The notes beneath the pieces are model-generated. The model did not search any database, had not been told where the DNA came from, and saw only the letters and a list, made by a program, of their open reading frames with translations. Both the position numbers and the translations under genes were made by a program. From Oikopleura dioica (Eukaryota; Chordata; Appendicularia; Copelata; Oikopleuridae), in assembly GCA_907165135.1 (NCBI GenBank), contig OU015569.1, positions 248,001 to 312,000 on the forward strand: a DNA stretch of 64,000 nt, given 5' to 3'. Numbering within the stretch: the first letter of the stretch is position 1; each line of letters opens with the position of its first letter. Below are positions 55,511 to 64,000 of this stretch, in pieces.

Positions 55511-56767
55511 CTAGAAAGAGTTTTGAATTTTGATGAGCTCTTCGTGCACCGGTCGGTCGGAGTTAAAGACGATTGGGAGGGCCAGGCCGGCTTTTACCGC
55601 CGCTTTCGCCTCCTCGTGGTTGCCTCGCTTCGTCAGCAGCTTGTAGCGATAGAGTTGGACTTCTTTGTCGTGCCCCGAGCCGCCCAGGGAAGTGTTGAAG
55701 TGGCGCAGAGCGTCGTCTTCGGAGGAGGGCGGCATTCCCATCCTAGAGGCGACTCCCCGCAGCGCCCAGGGAAGATTCGAAGCTTCAAAATGCCATCGGG
55801 CCAGAATGTAGTGCGCCTTCAAATCGCCTGGGTCGCAGTTCAGCGCTTCGCTCAGAGAATCTTTTATTACTTTTCCCTTTTCGGCCTTCTCCGTCACGCC
55901 CAAGAACTCCATACAACAGCCAAGAGCAGCAGCTGAATCTTTCGTCTTTAAAAGTTTTCAACATTGGACTTGCCTTTGTATCTGTGGCCGACGGAAGCGT
56001 TAGGAGTCCGTTGAATAATCTCTTCTGCCCATTCTAGCGCCTGGTGTGCGTATTTCTTTCGTTTCTCGTAGTTTTCACCAAGTGGCCCGTTTTTCCTGTG
56101 CTGCCCATACAAGGAACACTGCGACCTCGTCTTTCTTATCAGCTAAAAAGTATTTATTTGAGACTCACATAAAAAAGGCGTTGTATCTTACCAGTTGTGT
56201 ATCTCTAGCATGGTCTCTGTCCTTAATCATCTCCCAGGCTTCGGCGATGCCCGCGTCCGACTTGTAGTGCTTCTCGTCGACTTCTTTGAGAAACTCGTCG
56301 ACAGCTGCGTCTTCCGGATTGATCGGATGCTCAATAACTGTCTGCGCGTCGTCTAAAGACTCCAAGGAAGCCTCGCTCTTGATACTGAACCAATCATCCT
56401 TGCTAGAAGCTAGAAAACGACGTGATTAATGCGAGTAGGAAGAAAAGAGTGAACAAACCATTTGAAAGGGATCTCGAGCGTCTTGGAGCGATAGCATTTG
56501 CGCCACTCAAGTTGTCGATTGAGCGAGATAGGTCCTTAGTCTCGGTTACAAACAAAGAGATTTGAATATGGCGAATTTCTACAACGCTCATTTGGGCTCA
56601 TTGAATCCACTGCTGATTCATGTTTTTTGTAACCAAAGTTCCTCAATGCTCTGTCGCAGGTTGCGAATCTCGCAGTACAACACGCCCGCCGAGAGAATCA
56701 ACACCCAGTTATCCTGCAGCACTTGGATGAACCCCGAAGCCGCATTTTTGAATCCGACCTGATTCAT
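55511..56767 (-). CDS. Regulator of microtubule dynamics (RMDN)-like TPR protein
   Basis: RMDN proteins are membrane-anchored TPR-like proteins at ER/mitochondria. Exons: 56767-56634, 56505-56459, 56409-56192, 56142-55974, 55932-55511; 329 residues. A hydrophobic segment near residues 20-33 (NWVLILSAGVLYC) may be the anchor. The helical repeats include YEKRKKYAHQALEWAEEIIQ, HYILARWHFEASNLPWALR, VASRMGMPPSSEDDALRHF, matching the RMDN pattern of a 'MPW..R' turn and 'PPSS..AL.HF'. The intron 55933-55973 is GC-AG with a perfect AG/GCAAGT donor. The second exon's acceptor (TTGAG) is weak and chosen by phase. Confidence 0.85.
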
Positions 56768-57228
56768 CTTTCAACTGCTCTCTTTTATGCCTTTCTTAAC
56801 ACAAAAAAAAACTTGCACTTCTTGTCTTGACGAGCTTTTTTATTGTTTTTTTTTCGATTTACAAATTTGAAAATTTAAAATTGAACGAGTTTTTTATTTT
56901 ATTTTGCAATTTTGGAAAGTGTAATGCTTGATATTAAGTCGTTGTTGTTTTCAATCGAGTCTTCTACTTTGTTGTTACATGTGTGTCTACTTTGAATAAG
57001 CTTGGCATTTGATGGTGGAAAGTGATGGTGGTTGAATCATTGCTCAACTGAAGAAAGCACAGGTTTAGAATTGCGAGTTTTTGATAAGAACGCGGTGATA
57101 AGTTTTTTTTTTCAAGGCCGGCTGCGGTGGTCGTCAAGGAACTGCGTTTGCACGATAGAATGAGATACATCTGGTACGGAAGACAGAAAATAAAGTATAC
57201 AAAGTGAGAAAAAGGGACGCGATGCTCT

Positions 57229-58472
57229 TTAGAATTCGTCGTGGCGGACGATCGCGTCGCCCCAGTCTAAAAGTCGAGAATTAGACTTGTTATTGGGAAA
57301 ATGATCTTACCGGTCGCTTGGCTTCCGACAAAGACGTCCTGGTGGTCGAGGATTTCGTCCTTGGAGAGAGCGCCGCTCTTGTCCGAATCAGCAGACTCGA
57401 TCAAGTGGCGTGCCTCGCCCTCGGCGTGATCGTACTCGGACGGGAGGATCCAGTCGCGCACCTCGTCGTCTTCCAGGAATCCCGAGTTGTCTTTGTCGCG
57501 GAACATTTGGAACTGCTTGCGCTCTTCTTCCACCCACTCGGGTTCCTCTCCGTCTTCTTCTTCGATCCACATGTCTAGAACTCATGTTGAGAATCATTTC
57601 AGCTTGGTCCAGAATGATAAAAATCAAAATGGTCAACAATTAAAGGGGAAACTTACCGCCGATGTACTCGTTGAGACTGATCTTTCCGTCGCCATCCTTG
57701 TCGATGTCTTCTATCGTCTCTAGAATGACGAGTTCTTTCATGTGATCGTACTCTTCTGGGTGGAGGAAGGCGGTCAAGTCTTCCTTCGTCAAGTAGCCCT
57801 TTTTCTCCTGATCGGAAGCTTTCCACCTTCTTTCGTCTCGCTCAAGCATCGCTTTGTACGAGAAACCATCTTCTTCCTCCCTAAAAAGAACTCAATCCAA
57901 TCATCCCTACAATCAAGACTTACTCATTCATCTGTTCGTCCGTCAGGAATCCATAGGTATGTTTGCTGTACTCGTCCCACGTGATTCGCCCGTCCTTGTC
58001 GGTGTCGTTTTCTTCCCACTGTCGCTCAGTGTCGTCGTAAATGTACTTAGTCTGCACGTAATGGATCCAAACAGTGAGCTCTTCTTCCGTCACTTCTCCG
58101 TCTTTGTCGCGGTCCATTTTTTCAATGAGGAGCATCAACTTGTCGCGCGCTTCCTCGTGCGTCAGATCGTCAAAAGTCTTGAATTCGTCTTGCCATAATG
58201 CTAGAGAGGAGAATGTTAAGAAAATCAGTCCAGGGGATGTTTCCTGAAAAACACAATTTATACCTGCTGGATCGTAATCAGGGTCGTCTCGGTCCATGTC
58301 CGCGACCAGTGGCCGCTCGTTTATTTCCTGCAGCTTTTCTTTTTTCTCCTAAAAAGATGAGAGTACTTTTCTGAAAGGATGAATTGGATCATACGTCTAA
58401 CTTAGATTTCTGAGGCTCGGCGATTCTGCCCGCATTGACGGAGAGGACGATCGAGAGAGCCGACAACTTCAT
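57229..58472 (-). CDS. CALU: Calumenin/reticulocalbin (CREC family EF-hand protein)
   Basis: CREC proteins are Ca2+-binding chaperones of the secretory pathway. Six exons: 58472-58395, 58348-58264, 58200-57924, 57880-57657, 57574-57311, 57266-57229; 321 residues (human calumenin 315). A signal peptide ([15 protein letters not shown]) leads to six EF hands with loops [36 protein letters not shown] (degenerate, as is the third one in vertebrates), [24 protein letters not shown] and [12 protein letters not shown]. The protein ends VRHDEF, the retention-type tail of calumenin. Other diagnostic segments: [56 protein letters not shown]. Confidence 0.96.
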
Positions 58473-58981
58473 CTTCTTCTGCTTGGTTTTTTTGTCGACT
58501 TTTGGCCGTTTTGGGTGCGTCCCGCTCTCTCTAAATGATTTGTGTGAATGAAAGGGCTCAGGGCGCGTCAAGGGGAATAAGGTCGGTTTAGGCCACGTCG
58601 CCCACGCCGGAGGACGCCTTTTTTGTTTGTTAAGTTAGCCCGCCGGCCTCGCCTCGTAAATAGAATAAAGGAAACAAACAAACAACAAGAGGCTTTGAAC
58701 GATTTATCATCGTTGCGTCTTTACGACGAAGCCTGTGAAATTTTTTATTATAACTCGCATTTTGGAAAATTGTCAAAGCTCAAAGTCCAGAAATAAGTTA
58801 CTCTTCCATGATTGCAAAGTCAGTAAATAGTCGGCATTCAAGTGATATTTTAGTGATATTTTATTGAGTGGTTGTGAAAATATTGTTTTTACGGGCAGAA
58901 TGGTGTAGCGAAAATGTGGAATGGTGAAAGTTAAGCAAACATGTGAAAGAAAGGAAAAAGAAAAGGCGGGACCATTGTCCC

Positions 58982-60839
58982 TTAGAAATATTCATCAGTT
59001 TCGTCCTCGTCCGGGCCTGCTTCCTCGACGGGAAGAAGAGCGCTCATCTCGACTCGGTCTTTTTTCGAAAGTCCGCGGCGCTTTTTGCCCTTTTTGACGT
59101 CAAACAGGTCTTCTTCCAGACCTTTTCTCTCCTGAAATTTAGATTTGAAGATGTGTTTTCTGTTGAAGGAAAAGCTTACCATTTCTTTTCTGATGAATTC
59201 TGCATTTCGAACTCGATCTGCTGCTTGTTTTTTGGAAATGTTTGCGGTAGGAGTTCTCGTGAACTTTTTCGATGTGTTCAAGTCCACGTCGCCTGGTGTT
59301 TGGAATCTGAAGCCTGAATTTGGTGATAGTAATTGGTAAATTCTTGAAGAACGAGAAACCTGAAGGAGAGCCAGCTGATGAGCTCGCACCGGGCGTCGCA
59401 AAAGCGCCCATCGCTGGAGTCTGAAAGCCTCGATTTGGATTACCGCGGTTCGCAGCAGGCGTCGAAAATGGGTCATGGTTTTCTTTGCCGCCGACTTGAG
59501 GACTGCCAAAGCGCTCGTCAGACTCACACTCTGGTACAAAGTCCTTTGGCTTTCGCACGGGCGTGATCACCTGCTTTTCAACCTTGTTTAACTCGTTAAG
59601 TCGCTGAAGACGCTCTCGTTTTTCTTTTTGGGTTGGCGCCTTAGCTTTCGCTTTTTTCTTTTCGTTAGTTTTGAAGGTCGGCGTTGGCAGACCTTCCAGC
59701 CGTAGTGCTGCCGTCATTTGCCCAGCAGGACGATCAGGCGAAAGCAAAGGATCCGTCGATTCTTTCTCCTTTTCCTTCGCAGTCTTTTTCGGCGTCTTTT
59801 TACTTCCAACATCTTTTTTTCTCGCATTCTTCTTCGCCGGCGCGCTCTTTGATCTCGGTTTTCTGGCCTTCTTCGCTGGCGACGGTGCATTCTCTCTCCC
59901 CTCCTTTTCAGCTGCGATCTTCTCCTCATTACTCGAGTTTTTCCGAGTGCGTTTTTTCGCCCCTGCACTTTTGGCTCTGCTAGAACTCTTCGGTTTCGGA
60001 GCAGCCACAACTTTCTTCACGGAAGTTTTCCTCCCACGCGTTTTCTTGGGCACAGGAGTCGTCTCAGTGTTCTCCTTTTCCTCTTCTTTAGCGTCAGCTT
60101 CAGGCGAATCATTTTCTAGCCAAGGGTTTCCCTTATCTTTCTCTTTTCGATAAATGCTAAATCTATTTTGCTTCTTATTGGTTCAATATTTTCAAAATTC
60201 AAGAGGGAACCCCGACCTGCCGATTTACTTTTTGTAGTGGGCTTCTTTTTCTTCTTTTCGACACTTTTGACCGCGCTCGTCTTTTTCGGGGCAGCTTTTT
60301 TGACGGGAACTTTCTTAGCGACTCGCTTCCTCGGCTTGGGAATGTTCACCAGAGGAGATCTTCCATCATGGCTGTCCATTTTCTGCAACGCTCTGATCTT
60401 CTCCAACTTGTGCGCTCGTTCTCGCTCGATTGCAGACAAGCCGATTCGTCTTGTGTCGAGTTCTTCTCGTTGCTGACGACGGCCGGTTTCTCTTTTCGGC
60501 GTGTGGCGAGTGACGCGGCGTTCTTGCAGACCAACGATGATGGCGACCCACTCTTTCGGAAATCCCTCTTTTATGAATCGCCGTCGAATATCGTCCGGGA
60601 CCAGCCAGTCTTCAGCGTTCTTGCTTGGATCCCCCAGCGTATACTAAAGTCTTCCATGATTTCAGAAGAACGATAAAAGCTCTCACCTCTGTATTTCCAG
60701 TCCTGATGATATGACTTCCATGTGCAGATTCAACTGGCGTCGTCTCGATTTCGTACTCGCCCTGGATTCCTCTTAGTTGAATCCATTCGTTTGTCCTGTC
60801 CCAAATTAAGGACCAGTTATCAAGCTCGACCGATTCCAT
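58982..60839 (-). CDS. SANTA-domain protein, M18BP1/KNL2-like
   Basis: M18BP1/KNL2 proteins license CENP-A loading at centromeres. The N-terminal ~110 residues look like a SANTA domain: ELDNWSLIWDRTNEWIQLRG, SAHGSHIIRTGNTEYTLGDP, IRRRFIKEGFPKEW, with the W, G, H.S..I, T..Y.L.G and GFP..W positions in place. The rest is strongly basic and disordered (KKTRGRKTSVKKV, SAPAKKNARKK), then a conserved-looking tail: GFRFQTPGDVDLNTSKKFTR and EMERKGLEEDLFD, ending DEDETDEYF. Exons: 60839-60687, 60643-about 60160, about 60150-59360, 59313-59180, 59131-58982. The 60.15 kb junction lacks a GT donor; a GC-AG or GA-AG intron of 35-37 nt would keep phase. No SANT/Myb domain is seen. The start follows TTTTCAG/TA. 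Confidence 0.72.
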
Positions 60840-61152
60840 TACTGAAAATTTCGGCTTAACTCTCTCTGCAAAAACAGAATCAAAGTGGCATGTCGCTGTC
60901 CGTTTAGACTAACTGAATGCGATGCGAAAGCAGCGGTAGCACCCTGCCAATCTTATCAGATCTAATATGTCGTTAGTAACGGCTCTCGCTCAACTCTATC
61001 ATCACAAAGTTCATTTGATCATAATTCAAAAAAATCGAAAATGATTGAACAATGATGATTCTGTTTATTTCCATTATTTTCATCAATGAAATTAAATATA
61101 ATTAGCACAAGAAGGAATGAAATATAGAAACGAAGGATTTCACAAAAGAAAA

Positions 61153-63779
61153 TCATCTCCACAAGTCTTCTCGTATCGTCTTGTTCTTCATCAATTCCCA
61201 GTACTTTGCGTCACCGAGAATTTCAACAAGTGAATTTCTAATGCCGATTCCCATTCCAGCGGCATCGCCGCAAATGTATATTAGACCGTTTTTCTCTAAT
61301 AGTTCTTTCACATAATCCTTCTCGTCTTTTTGAGGTTCACAAATCAACATTGTTAGCAAAATCAGGAATCTAATTTTCCTTCATTTTTTTTAACTTTCAT
61401 TTATGAACCACATTCCTAAAAGAATATCCTGCACATATTTTTTATTTCCTTCCCTCGACATCGCTATCCATAGATTCTTGAGCGTCCCTTCTTCTAGTCG
61501 TTTCTGCATCGAATCTTTGTAGATGTGCGAATGTTCATTTCTGCATCCGAAAATCAGGCTCGCTTCTTTTCCGTCAATGCTTGCGATTTTTTCCAAAAAG
61601 CCGATGAAGGGTGCAATTCCGCTTCCAGCCGCGATCATCAGAATCGGCACATTTGGCGTTTCGTCTAAACGGAACATGTTTGGGGGCGGATCTCGGCATT
61701 CCAAAATCACTTTATTTCTACAGGGACCAAAAGGGAGATCACCAGCCTCATGTTCCTTCAAATTGTCGATGATCCGCGCCAATTGGTTCGTCATCAAGCC
61801 TGGTTTTGGAAGCGACACTTCTGTGAAAGCGATTCTTATCACTCTTGAATCGACAGCTTGAGAGTAGTCGATCCAGTTGGCGATCGAGTACCACCTCCGC
61901 TGCAGTCTTTTGAGATAGGCGAGAATCGACAGTTTTGGGCTCAACTGGGGAAAGGCCACTAGCAAGTCGACGAATGTAACTTGATTGTCGAGCAATGCGC
62001 GGTAAATCTCCTTCCCTTCACGACTCACAAACTCTCCAAGGCGTCTTTTCACGTCGCTAGAAGTACAGCTATTCATTAAATGGCCGAGCATGGTCTTCGA
62101 AACGGGCGTGCGGAGTTCCACGTGATACTCTAGCAGATTTTTGAGACTGGCGCGCTCGGGAAACCAGCTTGGTCTCTTTCCCCCTTTTGCGAAGACAGCA
62201 ACGTCCGTCCCTCCAAATGCCTTCATCGCCAGCTCCACTTCTTTTGGATCATTTGGCGTGAATAGTGCCACGCAATCGCCGCAATGCAACTCTCGCCCGT
62301 TATCACTTCCACAGCGGGTGCTCTCTGGCAAAGAAAGGCTGATTTCCCAGGCTTGTTTTTCCGCTTGAACCGAGGTTAGCCGCTTGCCATTGAGTACCGT
62401 GCATTCGTAAATTGGCGACGAAACTGGCTCAAAAGCTGCACCATTTTGAATCTCGGAAAAATTTCTAGGAGGAGAATAGGTTTCCTGAGAATCGTCGGTA
62501 GCTATTTCAAACGCTGGTTCTGGCATTTTCGGTATTTTCAAGGCGGTTGAAGCGGCGACATGATCGCTTCTACGAATCAGCTCAATAACTGCGTCGTACT
62601 GAGATGCTTGCTTGGCTTTTTGACTGGTGCTCGAGAGGGGATGGAAAACTGGCTCGACACTTTGAGTGAGCTCATTGTTAACCCATTTTCTGACGAGACC
62701 TTCGATGCCTTCGATGAATTTGTCTGTGGCATCCGCAAAAGCATCGTTGTTCGAATCGTCAGCTTCGACAATCTGATCGACAAGTCTCATGCCAGCGCGG
62801 AGCATCGCTTTGAGAAGCCCGTGCGGTCCGTCCATAAACGTCGTGTAGTTCGAATCGCCAAGGCAGAGCATGCAGAAGTCAGTTTGATGCAGCTTCTCTA
62901 CTTTTTCGATTTTCGAAAGAAACTGGGCACCATTCGGAGGGAGCTCTCCTTGCCCAGTCGAGGACGCAATGACGACCAGAAGAGTCGGTATCGTTTCGCT
63001 GATCACGCTTTCTGTTAGAGAATGTTAGTAAGATGAATTACCATAAGAATTTTTTGTCCGAAAAAAAAATTTTTCAGATAAGAACATATTCTGAAAGCCC
63101 AAGTAAAAATTAGTCGATTCCCAAATTTCTAGGGCTCAATGACGACATTATGACGTCATTTATAATGAATAAATGTCCGAAAAGGCTCCAAATTAATGAA
63201 ACTTTGGAACGCTTTTTGAGGCGGTTTTCGCTGGAAATAGATTTTTCTATTGATGGCATGTTGTTCGCCATCAAAAACTACGTAGGGACCCGAGGCTTAT
63301 TTTTCGAACCGACCGGTTTCAAAAATTGAACCGGTCGGTAATGGTTGATATTCAATGGTTTGATCCCGGGTTCCTACGTAGTTTTTCATGGAAAATCCGA
63401 ATCCGTCGAGAAAAATAAAATTAAAAAGCGTTTTCGGCTCGAAAAAGCGTTCCAAAGACAAAATTTTCAAATCAGCCCGATGACGTCATAATGACGTCAT
63501 CTGACCCTAGAATTTGGTCATTCTGTATAAATTTTTACGGGCTATCGGAATATACCAATATCTCAAAAAAAATTTTTTTGCCCGAAAAATTCTTATGGTA
63601 ATTCATCGTAAAGTCATTTTAGAGAAAAAAGAGTTACCCGCGAGATTATTGAGTTCATCCGGCAAAACAAGGTCCACAGAATCATCAACGGCTTCCGAGG
63701 CCAACGCGTAGACTTCCTCCGCCATGGCTGCTCCTGTGCCTCCCTTGGAAGCGAAGCCGAAGAGTATTCTTTTCTCCAT
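61153..63779 (-). CDS. MTRR: Methionine synthase reductase (MTRR-like diflavin reductase)
   Basis: MTRR uses NADPH, FAD and FMN to reactivate cob(II)alamin in methionine synthase. Exon one (63779-63638) starts the flavodoxin domain: KRILFGFASKGGTGAAMAEE. Exon two (63011-about 61400) holds ASSTGQGELPPN, CLGDSNYTTFMDGPHGLLKA, the FAD part (RRWYSIANW) and the NADPH part (MIAAGSGIAPFIGFLEKI, FGCRNEHSHIY, NKKYVQDILL). The last exon (about 61355-61153) has NGLIYICGDAAGM and ends KTIREDLWR, like the aromatic terminus of MTRR. The order and the long linker between FMN and FAD domains favour MTRR over P450 reductase or NDOR1. The splice between exons two and three is unresolved. Intron one is an almost complete hairpin transposon. 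Confidence 0.9.
63028..63612. mobile_element. ~580-bp TIR element filling MTRR intron 1
   Basis: GATGAATTACCATAAGAATT at the left and AATTCTTATGGTAATTCATC at the right are perfect inverses. Inner inverted pairs include TTTCTAGGGCTCA, ATTATGACGTCATTT, AACTACGTAGG and GAACCGGTCGGT. No ORF; a MITE-type element. Confidence 0.9.
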
Positions 63780-63911
63780 TCTTAGGGGAAGCATAAGGAA
63801 GTGAAATAAGTTTTTGGATAAATTGTATTTGATTGAATGAAGAAATTGCAGTAGATTGCTATCAGAATAAGAAGACGCGTAAGAAAAATAAAAAAAGGAC
63901 GGAAGAACTTT

Positions 63912-64000
63912 TCAGCATGCGGCTGGAGTGGTCAGATCGAAGCGATAAAGGCAGGTAGAGGGTTCACTGACGTAGGAGATTTCATCCGCCACGCCGCAGA
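63912..64000 (-). CDS. C-terminal end of an MRH-domain glycoprotein-processing protein, partial
   Basis: The last 29 codons read CGVADEISYVSEPSTCLYRF then DLTTPAAC and stop at 63912. This is the end of a mannose-6-phosphate receptor homology domain, with the two last cysteines and the EPS.C.Y pattern. Both GNPTG (gamma subunit of GlcNAc-1-phosphotransferase) and PRKCSH (glucosidase II beta) end like this; the absence of a KDEL-type tail fits GNPTG better. The gene continues beyond the window. It lies 132 bp upstream of the MTRR start on the same strand. Confidence 0.6.
   Translation of the reverse strand, partial: CGVADEISYVSEPSTCLYRFDLTTPAAC

Noticed and set aside
59671..60153. 160-codon plus-strand hydrophobic ORF
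   Set aside because: Antisense of the Lys/Arg/Ser-rich part of the SANTA gene; the Phe-rich frame is the complement of Lys codons.

Overview
This window looks like a piece of a compact, gene-dense animal genome. The genes are metazoan (prominin, Orai, LIM kinase, flower, calumenin, an ANKRD26-like protein, a SANTA-domain protein) and are split by many very short introns, commonly 35-60 nt. Some introns do not start with GT: GC-AG is clear in two genes and GA-AG is needed in at least one more. Many start codons lie 0-8 nt after a 3' splice-site-like TTTCAG or TTTAG, as expected for spliced-leader trans-splicing. That combination fits a larvacean tunicate (Oikopleura/Fritillaria relatives). The assignment is inference; no rRNA, SL RNA or mitochondrial marker is present to prove it.

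Layout. 0.2-1.8 kb: an unrecognised minus-strand gene. 4.1-8.9 kb: prominin (minus). 9-12.7 kb: repeat-rich spacer. 12.7-16.0 kb: COPB2 (plus), followed by a small ORF that resembles the usual COPB2 tail. 18.1-20.5 kb: Orai (plus). 21.0-25.0 kb: ALG9 mannosyltransferase (plus). 25.4-37.9 kb: a large ANKRD26-like ankyrin/coiled-coil gene (plus). 38.2-38.9 kb: DPY30 (plus). 40.4-46.2 kb: a LIM kinase (plus) whose introns hold an antisense saposin-like secreted-protein gene and a tRNA-Ala(AGC). From 46.8 kb to the end all genes are on the minus strand: a Rolling-stone-like membrane protein, an unrecognised gene, a Gln/Pro-rich repeat protein ending in a CtBP-type PLDLS motif, flower/CACFD1, an RMDN-like TPR protein, calumenin, a SANTA-domain (M18BP1/KNL2-like) protein, methionine synthase reductase, and the last exon of an MRH-domain protein.

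Most exon models were checked by hand: splice phases add up across COPB2, Orai, ALG9, LIMK, calumenin, flower, RMDN, the saposin-like gene and most of the ANKRD26-like gene. There is no common pathway. Several products act in the secretory pathway (COPB2, ALG9, calumenin, MRH protein) and several in Ca2+ handling (Orai, flower, calumenin).

The most striking non-genic signal is a family of about 25 hairpin elements. Their arms carry CTCGGCAACCTGTGTAG, then CCTGAGTCAGG. They sit almost only in introns and spacers. At several loci the conserved core is enclosed by much longer inverted arms whose sequence is unique to that locus. At one locus a copy flanked by a 9-bp direct repeat forms what looks like a GA-AG intron, and at another the intron is almost exactly the element. 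At least four other hairpin (MITE-like) families fill the remaining intron and spacer sequence.
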